Source: Cylindrospermopsis curvispora GIHE-G1
Lineage (GTDB): Bacteria; Cyanobacteriota; Cyanobacteriia; Cyanobacteriales; Nostocaceae
Assembly (NCBI RefSeq): GCF_014489415.1
Contig: NZ_CP060823.1
Span: forward strand, 82,475-146,474
Length of the DNA stretch: 64,000 nt
Direction of reading: 5' to 3'
Shown: positions 1-9,230 of the stretch, piece by piece
Numbering within the stretch: position 1 is the first letter of the stretch
Layout of the letters: each line of letters starts with the position of its first letter
Translations under genes and position numbers: made by a program
Notes under the pieces: generated by a model
Seen by the model: the letters and a program-made list of their open reading frames with translations, nothing else
What the model was told of the DNA's origin: nothing
Database searches by the model: none

Positions 1-273
1 CCAGTCTTGGGAAATACCCATAATACCCGGAGCAATTCCGGTTAAGACTCCAAAAAGTTGGATGATAGAAAGAGTCACACCCAGATTAAATAGAATGTAA
101 GGCAAGGTCAAACCAGCTGCTTGGGCAGCCCCAAAAACTAACCAACTATCAATATTGGCCCTTGTTTCCAGGGCATTGTATAAATCCTGTTCAAGGTGAG
201 TTAAGTATCGCAGGGTTTCAGGCTTGATTCCTTCAATGATTTGATTAGTTTCTTCTTGCAGTTTGCCTAACAT
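1..273 (-). CDS. Putative small membrane protein, 3' end outside window
   Basis: An open frame starts at the ATG complementary to 271-273 and stays open for 91 codons to the window edge. The first 35 residues are polar and helical (MLGKLQEETNQIIEGIKPET). They are followed by an alanine-rich hydrophobic stretch (LVFGAAQAAGLTLPYILF) and a second one (LSIIQLFGVLTGIAPGIMGI), so at least two membrane segments are likely. It overlaps the end of the upstream gene by 29 bases, which suggests translational coupling as the last visible gene of a minus-strand operon. I do not recognise the family; only the N-terminus is visible. Confidence 0.55.
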   Translation of the reverse strand, partial: MLGKLQEETNQIIEGIKPETLRYLTHLEQDLYNALETRANIDSWLVFGAAQAAGLTLPYILFNLGVTLSIIQLFGVLTGIAPGIMGISQDW

Positions 274-466
274 TTTGTAGAGCCTCTACCTTCAATCTCC
301 AAACTATAGCTGGACGATAACAATAATCTGTTTGGGCTACTTCCACTTCAGGATGATTCAGTATATACCGCATATCTTCAGAATCATTGAGAATATGGGA
401 ACAAAACCAAAGTTCTTTAAAGCTCTGACCTTGATTTATACAATAGAGTTCAATGAAGTTACTCAT
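245..466 (-). CDS. Small hypothetical protein (73 aa)
   Basis: A 73-residue soluble protein with an ATG start. It lies 20 bases after the stop of the 207-residue gene and overlaps the next gene by 29 bases, as expected within an operon. It has two cysteines and several aromatic residues (LWFCSHIL, TDYCYRPAIVWRL) but no motif I can name. Support comes from the coupled arrangement rather than from homology. Confidence 0.5.
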   Translation of the reverse strand: MSNFIELYCINQGQSFKELWFCSHILNDSEDMRYILNHPEVEVAQTDYCYRPAIVWRLKVEALQNVRQTARRN

Positions 467-486
467 ATTATACCTCCGGGTAAAAT

Positions 487-1110
487 TCAGAAACCTAAAG
501 CAGTTTTGATTCTGGTCAAGGTTCTATATTTCTTGCGTGGTGTGAGTTCATCTATCGGAGTGAAATCCTCTCCCTTTTCCAGATAATTACTAACCAACTT
601 TCTTTGTAAGTCCTGGTCAGCTTGAACCTGCTTAATTTGCGGTCTAGATTGAACCTCTGCTATTTGGGCTTGGCGGTCTACCTGGGCTATTTGGGCATCT
701 ACATACCCCCTTGTTTGACTCAGGGAAATAGCAAAACTATGACGTGCTTTTTCTGCTGCCAAGGCAATTTTGTTATCTGTATGTAGCTCTTTCCTTTGAT
801 TCCTTAATTTATCTGCATTTAAGCTGGTATCCAAAATTCCTTTCTCCAGGGCAATAACTCCTTTCCCCGCACTGGAATAAATAGTAGCAAGAGCGCGATT
901 ATACTCTACAACACCGGTTATAGCTTGGCTATAATTCTGGGCTAATTGGGGGGAAAGTTCAGTTGCTAGTCTCCCCCTTCTCCCCAGTTCTCCTATAACC
1001 TTAACTGCTTGTAAGTCCCCCTCCGCAGCTTTTTCTAATAGAGAAAGATCTAGTCCGATTTTTCTGGTAGCGGTTTCTAACTCAGGAGAGTCAATGTGTT
1101 TTAATCTCAT
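487..1110 (-). CDS. Coiled-coil hypothetical protein (207 aa)
   Basis: A 207-residue protein with an ATG start. Residues 15-100 are alanine- and leucine-rich helix. Residues 105-175 are a long charged, glutamine-rich coiled coil (for example AQIAQVDRQAQIAEVQ). The C-terminus is basic. There is no signal peptide or membrane segment. It sits mid-operon, 53 bases after the 195-residue gene. The look is that of a structural or scaffold protein; I do not recognise the family and assign no function. Confidence 0.65.
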   Translation of the reverse strand: MRLKHIDSPELETATRKIGLDLSLLEKAAEGDLQAVKVIGELGRRGRLATELSPQLAQNYSQAITGVVEYNRALATIYSSAGKGVIALEKGILDTSLNADKLRNQRKELHTDNKIALAAEKARHSFAISLSQTRGYVDAQIAQVDRQAQIAEVQSRPQIKQVQADQDLQRKLVSNYLEKGEDFTPIDELTPRKKYRTLTRIKTALGF

Positions 1111-1163
1111 ATCTTTGTGGTAAGGTCGATGGTTTTTGTCTAATTTGAATGAGAATAAGTAAA

Positions 1164-1751
1164 CTAATCATCAAGAACAAACAGGGCCACAGTAGATACA
1201 ACTTGATCTTGAAACCGTCCCTTGGCTACTTTTACCTCCTTGCTTAAATTAGCTAATGAACTGGCAAATAGACGGGAACTTATTAATTGCTCTGCTGCAT
1301 AAGCGGTAGCTATTTCTGATAGCGCTGTATCTACCTCCCTTCTGGTTCTTTCCCCTTTTTTGGCAATGAACCTCAGTATGGCTTCTTTTATCTCTGTAAT
1401 GCTTGTTATTTCACTGTCCTCCCTTAAACTACTCGCGATCGCCTTTAGTTCATCCTGGGGGAGGATAAAACCCAGGTCTTTAGCCACGGTGGATATGGTT
1501 TGCTTTTCTGCTAAGGTAATTTCCTTATTTTGTGATAGCTCTGGAGGCTCGTCTAGAGTAATTACATGGTCTGCCAAAGGAGGTGGTACAGGAACTAACT
1601 CAGCCTGAAACAAAGTTTCCAGACGTTTCTGGTTTTCTTTTTCTGACAGAGAAGAATTCCAATTATCGCGTATTTGTCTGGAGGTAATACGTACACCTCG
1701 TCTTTGTAGATTAATTTGCACTCGTTTGATAGCGCTAGCAGTGAGAATCAA
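1164..1751 (-). CDS. Hypothetical plasmid protein (195 aa) with N-terminal helix-turn-helix-like segment
   Basis: The frame begins with TTG, sharing four bases (TTGA) with the TGA stop of the upstream gene, a clear translational coupling. The first 35 residues (VQINLQRRGVRITSRQIRDN) look like a small helix-turn-helix. A proline-rich linker follows near residue 55, then a helical C-terminal half. No catalytic motif is visible. The neighbours are equally anonymous. A DNA-binding role for the N-terminus is inference only. Confidence 0.6.
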   Translation of the reverse strand: MILTASAIKRVQINLQRRGVRITSRQIRDNWNSSLSEKENQKRLETLFQAELVPVPPPLADHVITLDEPPELSQNKEITLAEKQTISTVAKDLGFILPQDELKAIASSLREDSEITSITEIKEAILRFIAKKGERTRREVDTALSEIATAYAAEQLISSRLFASSLANLSKEVKVAKGRFQDQVVSTVALFVLDD

Positions 1752-2161
1752 CGTTTTTTCCTCCCTGATTTATAAATCAAAGCACTCAACATAATCAATC
1801 CCGAGATGTCACGGGAATAATGATTGGATTGGTCAAAAGGTAGACTCAACTTGTGGAACCATCTCAAAAAAGTAGAACGAGCTGGATTAAGCTGCATCAC
1901 TTCAAAAACAATTCTTTCAATTTCTTTGCCGGTTACTACCTGTCCTAAGTTGATAGAAACCTCTTGAACTTGAGATTGAAATTGTTTTAGGTTTTTTAGA
2001 AACCGGGGACTTAACTTCTTGATTCTTATAAGTAATCTAACCCCCTGTGAATCTAAGAGGATGCCAGCTTCTTGGGCAGTTTTTTTGAGGTTCGACCAAT
2101 GAGAGTCAGAAACCCTTTTTCCCAATAAGGATTCGTACAATTGTCTTTCTACCGTATACAT
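1748..2161 (-). CDS. Hypothetical protein (137 aa), first gene of minus-strand operon
   Basis: A 137-residue basic protein with an ATG start. It has a helical N-terminal half, and its C-terminal end (DISGLIMLSALIYKSGRKKR) combines a short hydrophobic stretch with a basic tail, so weak membrane association is possible. It heads the coupled minus-strand cluster 1-2161. Its promoter must lie in 2162-2524, divergent from the rep side. No family recognised. Confidence 0.6.
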   Translation of the reverse strand: MYTVERQLYESLLGKRVSDSHWSNLKKTAQEAGILLDSQGVRLLIRIKKLSPRFLKNLKQFQSQVQEVSINLGQVVTGKEIERIVFEVMQLNPARSTFLRWFHKLSLPFDQSNHYSRDISGLIMLSALIYKSGRKKR

Positions 2162-2524
2162 AACTGCATAGTCAAATTACTGCATTTTTCAAAGGAGTAA
2201 TTTCCACAGCTCTTAGTCACGACTGAATGTACCAAATAGCGTAACCGGCAAGAATTACACAAAATTGGGAACAATCCAAACTGATAGAGCATTGTGGTGT
2301 ATTTTTATCGTTCAGGCTAAGTGCTGTTTTTAGTCCTTTTGTGCCATTTGCTATCTTTATCCAGATCTCCTGCCCACAGGACTTATGGTGATGCAAAGGA
2401 AATGATATTCAAATACACTAAAGTCATTATACACCATAAATACCTTATAATGTCAATGGTCTGTTGAAAATTTAAGGATTGGGTGATACTATCTGGTTGT
2501 CAAGTAATTCAGGTACTTTGAGTG
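2162..2524. other. Intergenic region upstream of the minus-strand operon
   Basis: This stretch holds the divergent control region between the minus-strand operon and the small plus-strand gene at 2525. It is AT-rich with several TATAAT-like runs, but I could not settle on one promoter. No RNA gene or repeat was recognised. Confidence 0.3.
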
Positions 2525-2689
2525 ATGGAAGAAAAAGAGCTAGTCCCTATTCGATTCTTTCTTTCTAAGGAGGAAAAATTAGAGTTTAGAAAGATTTGCT
2601 TAGAAGAAAACACAACCATGAAAGACAAAGTAAGAGAAATAGTATGTGATTATGTGGAAACTCAAAAGGAGGAGAAAAAGAAAAAATAA
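2525..2689 (+). CDS. Ribbon-helix-helix (CopG-like) small DNA-binding protein
   Basis: An ATG-started frame of 54 codons ending at TAA 2687-2689. Residues 6-45 have the pattern of a ribbon-helix-helix fold: a short beta strand (LVPIRFFL), then two amphipathic helices (SKEEKLEFRKICLEE and TMKDKVREIVCDYVE), then a lysine-rich tail. Proteins of this kind usually regulate plasmid copy number or partition. Its position 460 bases ahead of the primase-helicase rep gene fits a copy-control role, but that is inference. Confidence 0.5.
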   Translation: MEEKELVPIRFFLSKEEKLEFRKICLEENTTMKDKVREIVCDYVETQKEEKKKK

Positions 2690-3150
2690 ATAAATTCCCT
2701 AGCAGGGACTCTACCCGGGCGGATAAAAATTCCTTGATTCCAATTAGCTGTATGTTTTATTACAGAAAATGATTTAGTAAGGCTATTAGCTATATTTAGT
2801 TCTTACTCAAGGCATAGATCCTTATAACTTATACAGGGTGATATCTCTAGTATTGATAAATAAACTCAATTGAGAGTATTTCTGGTATCTGGTAATCGTA
2901 GCATTTTATATCGCTAATTCAGCGTAAATACAAATACTAATTCAGGTAATATCGAATTTCAATAAATAAACCTTTCTTAGTTGCAACTTTATTAGAGAGC
3001 ATGTATAATAAAAACGGTTAAACAGAAAGAAACCCCCGTGCAAGGGAGTTTCTCTCGTTTTAACTTATTAACCCCACAGAACATTGTCTCTGTTTTTTGC
3101 AGAACCCGGGACTTTGATGACTGTGGAATATTCCCCGGAGGGATAATCAC
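2690..3150. promoter_or_regulatory. Rep gene leader with two hairpins
   Basis: No convincing gene lies here. Stem-loop 1 (3028-3053) pairs AGAAAC-CCC with GGG-GTTTCT around a six-base loop. Stem-loop 2 (about 3075-3095) pairs ACAGA with TCTGT and is followed by six T, like a weak intrinsic terminator just ahead of the rep start. Together they suggest that rep expression is limited by attenuation or by an antisense RNA. The rep ATG is preceded by CCGGAGGGATAATCAC, a strong ribosome-binding site. Confidence 0.4.
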
Positions 3151-6100
3151 ATGACTATAGTACACAATTTTTCCTATTCGTGTCAACCTAGTTCACAAAA
3201 ATTTTCTCAAGCCAAAGACAAGATAGACGACCGGTGTGAAACAGCTGATAATTTAGATAAGACCGAACTTAAAAAACAAACCTTTAGCTTTTTAACCCGC
3301 CTTGGTTTTACTGTAGGAAAAGAACTGTGGATAAAAACTTCTAAGCGCCAGGTGTTAAGGGCTGTGGTAGGAAAGGGAGAACTAGAAGTATTTCCCCAAA
3401 GGAAGGTAAGCAAGGTAGAAGATCCGAAAGGTGGTTCTGTGTGGCGGGATGCTGGTAAATCCTATGGATGGGAGTTCCTATACCAGCTTTCTCAAGAAAC
3501 TTCCTTATTCTTCTTGCCCAACCATCCTCAAGGTGGGATTGGCAAGGGACACTGCACCAATTTCTCTAATCTTTTCTTTGAGGTAGATGACCTCCCCCTA
3601 GACCAACAGTTCCAAAATATTGAAAATCTAAAGAGTTTAGGTCTTTTACCGAGCGCAATAGTTTTCTCTGGTGGCAAGTCTTTCCATACATTCCTATCTC
3701 TAACAGAAGACCCCGGTCCAGACCTATGGGTTATTTTGCAGAAAAAATTGATCTGCCTAACTCAGTCAGATCCAGCTATTAAGAACTTAAACCGGGAAAT
3801 GCGGTTACCGGGTTTCTTCCGACCGGATAAGGGCAAATATCAATCCCTGGTGAGTACGGGGGATAGACGCTATTCTATTAAAGAGATTGAAGATATCTTA
3901 CAACCCTTTTTTCCCTATGGTTTATCCGATGAGCGGTGGAATGATTGGAGACTAGCGGAAAAAGCTGAGAAGAATGGGATTTTATCCATGCCAGAGGAAT
4001 CACTACCAACTGTGGTGAGCAAGATGGAGAGGCAGAAGCAACTGGCAGCCAGAAAACAGTTGGTCTGGGAAGAGGAGAATAATTTAATTGAACTGGTTAA
4101 TAAAACTGCGGAACAAGCCACCATTGAGGACTTTGAAAAATTACATCCCCTGAAAGTAAAGTGGTTTGGCAAAAGGGCCAAAAGCGACTGCCCTTTTCAT
4201 CAATCACAATCGGGAACGGCTGGTTGGTTTGGAAATATTGGTGGTAAGTTAGGTTGGGCTTGTCCTATAGACACTGACAATAGACTTTTAGACCACTTCC
4301 GGTTCTTTTCTAAATTGCGTTACGGTAAGGAAAACCCCACCGGTAAAGAATGGGTTGACATTGCTAAAGCCTACCTAACAGAAATGGGCATACCATTTTC
4401 CGATTGGAACCGGTTTAAAAATGGGAAGTTAGCTAAGTTTGGAGAAGAAATTAGAGCTAAGGATCTGGAAGATAAGCGGGTTGAGGAATCTCAAGACCTA
4501 TTTGCTTTATTGAAAAAAGCAGGCAGAAGTCTGTGTAAAATAGCTAAAGGATTTGGTAAAGAAAAATATGTGGTATCTAATCCATCACATACAGTAACAA
4601 GAAAGACAATAAATGTAAAAGAAATTAAGAAAGAGATACTAGATGCTTATAAAAGTGGTTATAAGAACATAATTGTTAAAACACCTCCAGGCAGTGGAAA
4701 AACCCACACAGCGGGAACTTTTATGCCTGATGAGCTTAGTGTAAATAAAATTCTTTATGTCACTAATGGGGTGCAAAATCCCACAGTATCAAGTCTGGTT
4801 GATTGGTCTCCAGCTACGGCAAGACACGGTGGTCTGAAGTGGGATACCTCTCAAAAAACTGCTGATGGCAGGTATTACCTACGACGAGCCAAAAAGGGAG
4901 AAAAGCCGGATATTCAGCCTAATTGCATTGCTAGTGAGGTATTTGAGGGTTTGCGACAACAAGAGGTGAATGTAGATAACTCATCTGTTATTTGCGATGG
5001 ATGTCCCGTATCAGGAACCTGCAAATCTTTTCAAGGATTTCTCATAGACCGCAAGACTGCATTAGAACAAGACCGAGTGCGTATCCATCCTGAATCAATA
5101 GATCCCACCATTTTCGATTCTCATTTACAGATTGGAGCTATTTGGGATGAAAATATCATCAAGTTTAAAAAAGATGTTACTTTCACTGAAACAGATTTAA
5201 ATGCTACCTTGGGGTTTCTAGCACATAACACAGAAGTGTTGGTAAAATTTCTGCCTTTGTTAAATGGAATTAGAGAATTCTTTAAAGAGAAGAGCAGCCC
5301 TTACAATGGATATGAGAGGGAAGAAATTCTTGCCCGCCTACCGGAAGTAACCAGGGAGCATCTAGATTTGGCAACCAACCTTGTCCCCGACCTTTCCTTT
5401 TTAGAAAACTTTTTTAATGGAGTGCATGGTAATAGGTCAGCCAACTTGAGCTTGAGAAAAGAGTCAGTGAAGGAAACTGCTGAAACCATAAATAATATGG
5501 GTAAACAGTGGTTATTACCTTTTGTAAGAGCTATTACAGAAAAAGGATTTTTATACTACAAGAAGGGGGTCTTCACCATTTCCTTACCGGAAGAGAAACA
5601 CACCAAAATAATGGAGGCCGCCAAAGTTAATATCATATTAGATGCTACAGCGGATCCAGAATACATAGTAACAGCATTAAAAATGGAGAGGGAAAAGACC
5701 ATAGTTTTAACATCGGAAGTGGAAACCCCCAATCTGAAAATAAAAATCCTAACAGGGATGGGAAATTTAAGACCCCAGAGCAAGGAAAGAACTAGCAGCA
5801 AACAAAAGAGAGTAGATGCAATAAGGGAAAAATTTCTCACTCTTTTTCCCGATGGAGTAGTTTTTGAGTATAAATCAGTGGCTCGAGAAGGGGACAGAGT
5901 CCACTTTCGAGACAGTAGGGCAAACAACACAGACCAAGAGAAAAAGGCTTGCTTGTTATTAGGAGTTCCCATACCTAGTCTTGCTGATGCCCGAGCCGCC
6001 TGGGAAATTGGGTTGGGTGGGGGAAAAGGATTTGATGATTACCTAGGGAGGTTAACTGTAGCGGAGATATGTCAAACCATAGGTAGACTGAGGGCTAGTC

Positions 6101-6663
6101 GCAGACCCAAAGAGGAGATAATAGTATACATAGCAGGAGATACCAGGTTTGACTTGAGTAAAGCCCTCAAAGAGAACTTTAATGGAGCGGAAATAACTAC
6201 ACAAGACGTCGGAGAAATTTGCCCTGAAGCAGGGGATGCCAGCCATAGGGTTTTAGCGCTGGTTAGCAAGGGAGTAAGAAAACTGATAGAAGAGGGTAAA
6301 AAAGTGACTCAACAAAACCTAGCTAAAGTAGCGGGTATAGGACAGTCAACCATAGCAGAGAGTATCCCCTGGGGTAAGTTCAAAAAAATATCGGAAATCC
6401 TATTAGGGAGATTTAATACAGAATCCGATAAAAAAGAACCTGAGTTGCTACCGGATGAAAATTGGTTCATAGACCAGTATTTGCCCATACTTATAGAAGA
6501 GGAGGTGAGCCCCCAAGAGGTAATTGAAACCTTAGAAAGGGTGGCACAAACTCCGGAGAGAATAGGTGAAATGTTAAGGCAGCTACCAAAATATTTAAAG
6601 CAGGGTATGCTCTGGCTACTTTATAAGGATTTGGAAGTCCCCTGGCAGTTCTCAACATCCTGA
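3151..6663 (+). CDS. Plasmid replication protein: AEP primase plus SF2-type helicase
   Basis: A 1170-residue protein. The N-terminal part carries an archaeo-eukaryotic primase/PrimPol pattern: acidic FFEVDD at 142-147, SGGKSFH at 173-179 and RLPGFFRPDKG at 218-228. A helicase follows: Walker A TPPGSGKT near 510, a four-cysteine patch with CDGCPVSGTC near 615-625, Walker B-like AIWDEN near 663, and the motif VI-like QTIGRLRASRRP near 974. A helix-turn-helix-like stretch (VTQQNLAKVAGIGQSTIAES) sits near 1055. The fusion suggests a self-sufficient replication initiator that primes and unwinds the plasmid. It is followed by a repeat region and parAB, the usual plasmid backbone order. It is unrelated in sequence to the second Rep at 48.5 kb. 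Start chosen for its strong ribosome-binding site. Confidence 0.8.
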   Translation: MTIVHNFSYSCQPSSQKFSQAKDKIDDRCETADNLDKTELKKQTFSFLTRLGFTVGKELWIKTSKRQVLRAVVGKGELEVFPQRKVSKVEDPKGGSVWRDAGKSYGWEFLYQLSQETSLFFLPNHPQGGIGKGHCTNFSNLFFEVDDLPLDQQFQNIENLKSLGLLPSAIVFSGGKSFHTFLSLTEDPGPDLWVILQKKLICLTQSDPAIKNLNREMRLPGFFRPDKGKYQSLVSTGDRRYSIKEIEDILQPFFPYGLSDERWNDWRLAEKAEKNGILSMPEESLPTVVSKMERQKQLAARKQLVWEEENNLIELVNKTAEQATIEDFEKLHPLKVKWFGKRAKSDCPFHQSQSGTAGWFGNIGGKLGWACPIDTDNRLLDHFRFFSKLRYGKENPTGKEWVDIAKAYLTEMGIPFSDWNRFKNGKLAKFGEEIRAKDLEDKRVEESQDLFALLKKAGRSLCKIAKGFGKEKYVVSNPSHTVTRKTINVKEIKKEILDAYKSGYKNIIVKTPPGSGKTHTAGTFMPDELSVNKILYVTNGVQNPTVSSLVDWSPATARHGGLKWDTSQKTADGRYYLRRAKKGEKPDIQPNCIASEVFEGLRQQEVNVDNSSVICDGCPVSGTCKSFQGFLIDRKTALEQDRVRIHPESIDPTIFDSHLQIGAIWDENIIKFKKDVTFTETDLNATLGFLAHNTEVLVKFLPLLNGIREFFKEKSSPYNGYEREEILARLPEVTREHLDLATNLVPDLSFLENFFNGVHGNRSANLSLRKESVKETAETINNMGKQWLLPFVRAITEKGFLYYKKGVFTISLPEEKHTKIMEAAKVNIILDATADPEYIVTALKMEREKTIVLTSEVETPNLKIKILTGMGNLRPQSKERTSSKQKRVDAIREKFLTLFPDGVVFEYKSVAREGDRVHFRDSRANNTDQEKKACLLLGVPIPSLADARAAWEIGLGGGKGFDDYLGRLTVAEICQTIGRLRASRRPKEEIIVYIAGDTRFDLSKALKENFNGAEITTQDVGEICPEAGDASHRVLALVSKGVRKLIEEGKKVTQQNLAKVAGIGQSTIAESIPWGKFKKISEILLGRFNTESDKKEPELLPDENWFIDQYLPILIEEEVSPQEVIETLERVAQTPERIGEMLRQLPKYLKQGMLWLLYKDLEVPWQFSTS

Positions 6664-6678
6664 TCTCTCTTAGGACAT

Positions 6679-6711
6679 GCGTTCTCCCGTAGGGAGTGCT
6701 TTGCGATCGCG
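6679..6711. repeat. HIP1-linked short palindromic repeat
   Basis: One copy of a roughly 32-base element whose core is TCCCGTAGGGAGTGCTTCGC flanked by GCGATC-type ends. Other copies lie at 15982-16013, 31404-31435, 46545-46573, 58021-58052 and 62654-62687, with a shortened palindromic form at 52345-52367. Such elements are scattered through Nostocales genomes, and no function is implied. Confidence 0.6.
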
Positions 6712-6772
6712 TTCATTACCATTTTCAGAAAATTCCCTCGAGAAAGTTGGGGAGCTAAATTGTCTAATTCCT

Positions 6773-6874
6773 CAGATATTGATATATGATTTAAAAAATT
6801 CGATATATGATACTCCCACATCAGAACATCAGATATTGATATATGAGGTGGAGAAGTCTATGTATGATACTCCC
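6773..6874 (+). repeat. 57-bp direct duplication with GATATATGA motifs, candidate centromere or operator
   Basis: CAGATATTGATATATGA occurs at 6773-6789 and again at 6830-6846, and TATGATACTCCC at 6807-6818 and 6863-6874, so a 56-57 bp unit is duplicated with a diverged centre. GATATATGA also occurs at 6802-6810. The block lies immediately ahead of parA, where partition operators or centromere-like iterons are typically found. Function is inferred from position only. Confidence 0.5.
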
Positions 6875-6887
6875 TAATATCAAAAAA

Positions 6888-7706
6888 ATGGTCATGCAAA
6901 TTAGATTAGCTGTAATAAGTAATGCCGGAGGAAGTGGTAAGACAACCCTTTCTGTCCATCTCGCTCATGCTTTGGCAAAACATAGTTTTAAGGTAGCACT
7001 GTTTGACCTTGATCCGCAAGGGTCACTAACACTGTTTTGTGGTTTAAATCAACCAGAACCAGAACACACTTTAGCTGCTGTCCTCAAAGATGATTTTGAT
7101 GGTAACTGGCCGTTGACACCCTGCTGGAGTGAACACACCGATAAAGTAGTTATTTGTCAGGGTGGGATGGTTCTGACCCAAACAGCAGATGAATTAGTTT
7201 TACACAAAAGAGGAGCTTACTTATTAGGTGATCGCCTAACTGACTATCCTCTGAAACATGATTTAATCATCTTTGATTGTCCAGCCACCCTGGGTCCCTT
7301 ACCTTTAATGGCACTGACAGCCAGTACACACATAATTATTCCTGTCCAGCTAGAACCCAAATCAATTCAAGGAGCAGCTAATTTACTGGAATGGTATTAC
7401 TACCATTGCAAGCACTTACGCTTAAAACCCACACCAGAAATTCTCGGCTTTGTTCCCAACCAATATGATGCTCGACGTGCAGCCCATAGACAAATGTTAG
7501 CTGCATTGCCATCTCAGTTAGAGCAGATGAATATCCATGCTTTTCCAGAAGTTCGGGATAGTGCTGAATTTGTTAACGCCTGTGCACAAGGATTACCATT
7601 ACCTATTCACCGTCCCAGTCATCCAGCAAAGGATGACTTTAAAGAAATTGCCTCAAAATTAGCCGATTTGATTGGTAGCAAGACCAAAGAGAAAGTCACG
7701 GCTTAA
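6888..7706 (+). CDS. parA: ParA-family partition ATPase (module 1)
   Basis: A deviant Walker A NAGGSGKTT appears within the first 20 residues, followed by FDLDPQGSL (Walker A') and LIIFDCPATLG (Walker B), as in ParA/Soj proteins that move plasmids by ParB-stimulated ATP hydrolysis on the nucleoid. The signature lysine at the start of KGGxGKT is replaced. I place the start at ATG 6888, since an upstream in-frame ATG at 6843 would add 15 residues from the repeat region. parB follows 87 bases later. About 272 residues, a normal length. Confidence 0.85.
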   Translation: MVMQIRLAVISNAGGSGKTTLSVHLAHALAKHSFKVALFDLDPQGSLTLFCGLNQPEPEHTLAAVLKDDFDGNWPLTPCWSEHTDKVVICQGGMVLTQTADELVLHKRGAYLLGDRLTDYPLKHDLIIFDCPATLGPLPLMALTASTHIIIPVQLEPKSIQGAANLLEWYYYHCKHLRLKPTPEILGFVPNQYDARRAAHRQMLAALPSQLEQMNIHAFPEVRDSAEFVNACAQGLPLPIHRPSHPAKDDFKEIASKLADLIGSKTKEKVTA

Positions 7707-7793
7707 CCAAGAGGACTTAGGCTATGCTGCGCTATTGGTACTCCACTCCGCGCGATCGCTGTTTCAATAAACAAATTAAAACTGTGCTAACTT

Positions 7794-8951
7794 ATGACTA
7801 CCCGTAAATCTCCTGACCTCACCAATTATTTTTCAGGCGCAAAGCAATCCCAACAGTTATCAGAAGCTGAGGCAGAAATTCAACGCCTAAAAGCTGAAAT
7901 CGAAGAACTCCGCTCTCAAGGGTCAAGTGAGTTAGAAACACAGTTACAAACACTCAGAGCACAACTTCAATCACAATCAGGTATCCAATATATTCCCTTA
8001 GAAAAAATTCAAGCTAACCCAGAGCAACCGAGACAAACTTTTTTATCAGAAAGTATTGAATCTATGTCTCGTTCCCTGGTATCAGACGGACAACTAGAGC
8101 CAATTATTTTAATTCAACGGGAACACTTAGTTATATTTGATGGGGAACGGCGTTGGCGCAGTGCTAAACACTTGGGTTGGCAAAACCTGCAAGCTGTTAT
8201 TATTCCTGAACCTGATGCTCTACACCGCAAAGCTTTAATTACTTCATTACACCGGGAAGACCTCAATCCTCTTGATAAAGCCGAAGCTATTGTCCGGGAA
8301 TTGGCAACTAACACCGGTTTAGAACCCCAGGATATTCCCCGGATTCTTTCAACAGTAGTGCGACGGTTGAATGCACAAAAACGAATGAACTCTGTTGTTG
8401 AACTGCTCACGGTAACCCCAGAGGAACAACAACAAGGTTTAGCTACTTTGGACTTAGATGAGCGAGAAGTGGCAGTGTTGACGATACTTTTGGATTTACA
8501 ACTTAATCCTGCTTCTATTGATGCTAATATTTTTCCCATGCTTTCTTTAGCTGAAGACTTGAAAGCTGCTATTAGGTCTTCTGGTCTTAAAGGTGTTCAC
8601 GCAATGGCATTACAAAAACTTTCTGCAAAAAATTTGGGACTACCAGAATCAGAAGCAGAAGAAATTAGAATCAACATCACCCAAAAGGTATTAGCAGAAA
8701 AATTATCTGTACAAAAAACCCGGCATTTAGTCACTGAGGCGATCGCTTCACAAAGTACAGACGCTGAAAAAATAGAAAAACAAGTTAAACCAGTAGCAAC
8801 AGCAACACGCTCTTTGTATAAAGTTTCTGGGGAAGCGTTGAAGAAAGTTGAGGTGTCTCAATTAATGGAGTTTCAGGAAGCCCTTCGCAAGAAACTGGCA
8901 GAGATTGAAGAATTAATCCAGGAAAAAGCTGTCAAGGATCATAAGGTTTAA
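7794..8951 (+). CDS. parB: ParB-like partition protein with N-terminal coiled coil (module 1)
   Basis: A 385-residue protein. Residues 15-60 form a coiled coil. Residues 62-130 carry the ParB/sulfiredoxin-type nuclease fold (IPLEKIQANPEQPRQTF, FDGERRWRSAKHLGW), including the GERR-type CTP-binding motif. A helical DNA-binding region follows. It would load on a parS-like site and activate the ParA encoded just upstream. The region around 6773-6874 is the best candidate site. The pair is a standard type I partition cassette. Confidence 0.85.
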   Translation: MTTRKSPDLTNYFSGAKQSQQLSEAEAEIQRLKAEIEELRSQGSSELETQLQTLRAQLQSQSGIQYIPLEKIQANPEQPRQTFLSESIESMSRSLVSDGQLEPIILIQREHLVIFDGERRWRSAKHLGWQNLQAVIIPEPDALHRKALITSLHREDLNPLDKAEAIVRELATNTGLEPQDIPRILSTVVRRLNAQKRMNSVVELLTVTPEEQQQGLATLDLDEREVAVLTILLDLQLNPASIDANIFPMLSLAEDLKAAIRSSGLKGVHAMALQKLSAKNLGLPESEAEEIRINITQKVLAEKLSVQKTRHLVTEAIASQSTDAEKIEKQVKPVATATRSLYKVSGEALKKVEVSQLMEFQEALRKKLAEIEELIQEKAVKDHKV

Positions 8952-9039
8952 AATGTTGAGGCTCTGTTAATGGAGGAATAGACAGGAGAGGTAAGAAAAT
9001 GCAGAAATACAATTTGAGTTATGGTGGTCACCATCCTGA

Positions 9040-9230
9040 TCTCTCTTGAGAGCAGGATGGGCGATCGCATATCTACTGTTAACATTCCTGAATCTATCCA
9101 ACCAGTAAAAGACTTTGGTTAATTTCTCTTGAGAAGAAATTGGGACAGGCGATCGCCCATTAGGTTTACTATCTCCTGTTAATACTGCTGAACCTATGGA
9201 AAAAATCGGGACATGCGATCGCACTTTTTC
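9040..9230. repeat. Interspersed HIP1-containing repeats
   Basis: Two to three diverged tandem copies of a roughly 80-bp unit: a palindromic TTCTCTTGAGAAGAA, a GGGACAGGCGATCGCC block, then TTTACTATCTCCTGTTAATA. The same unit recurs at 15228-15430. The 8952-9312 gap contains nothing else I can support. A 98-codon minus-strand frame there consists of these repeats. Confidence 0.5.

Noticed and set aside
2992..3186. 64-codon minus-strand frame over the rep leader
   Set aside because: It covers the hairpins and rep ribosome-binding site; an antisense RNA is possible but not a protein.
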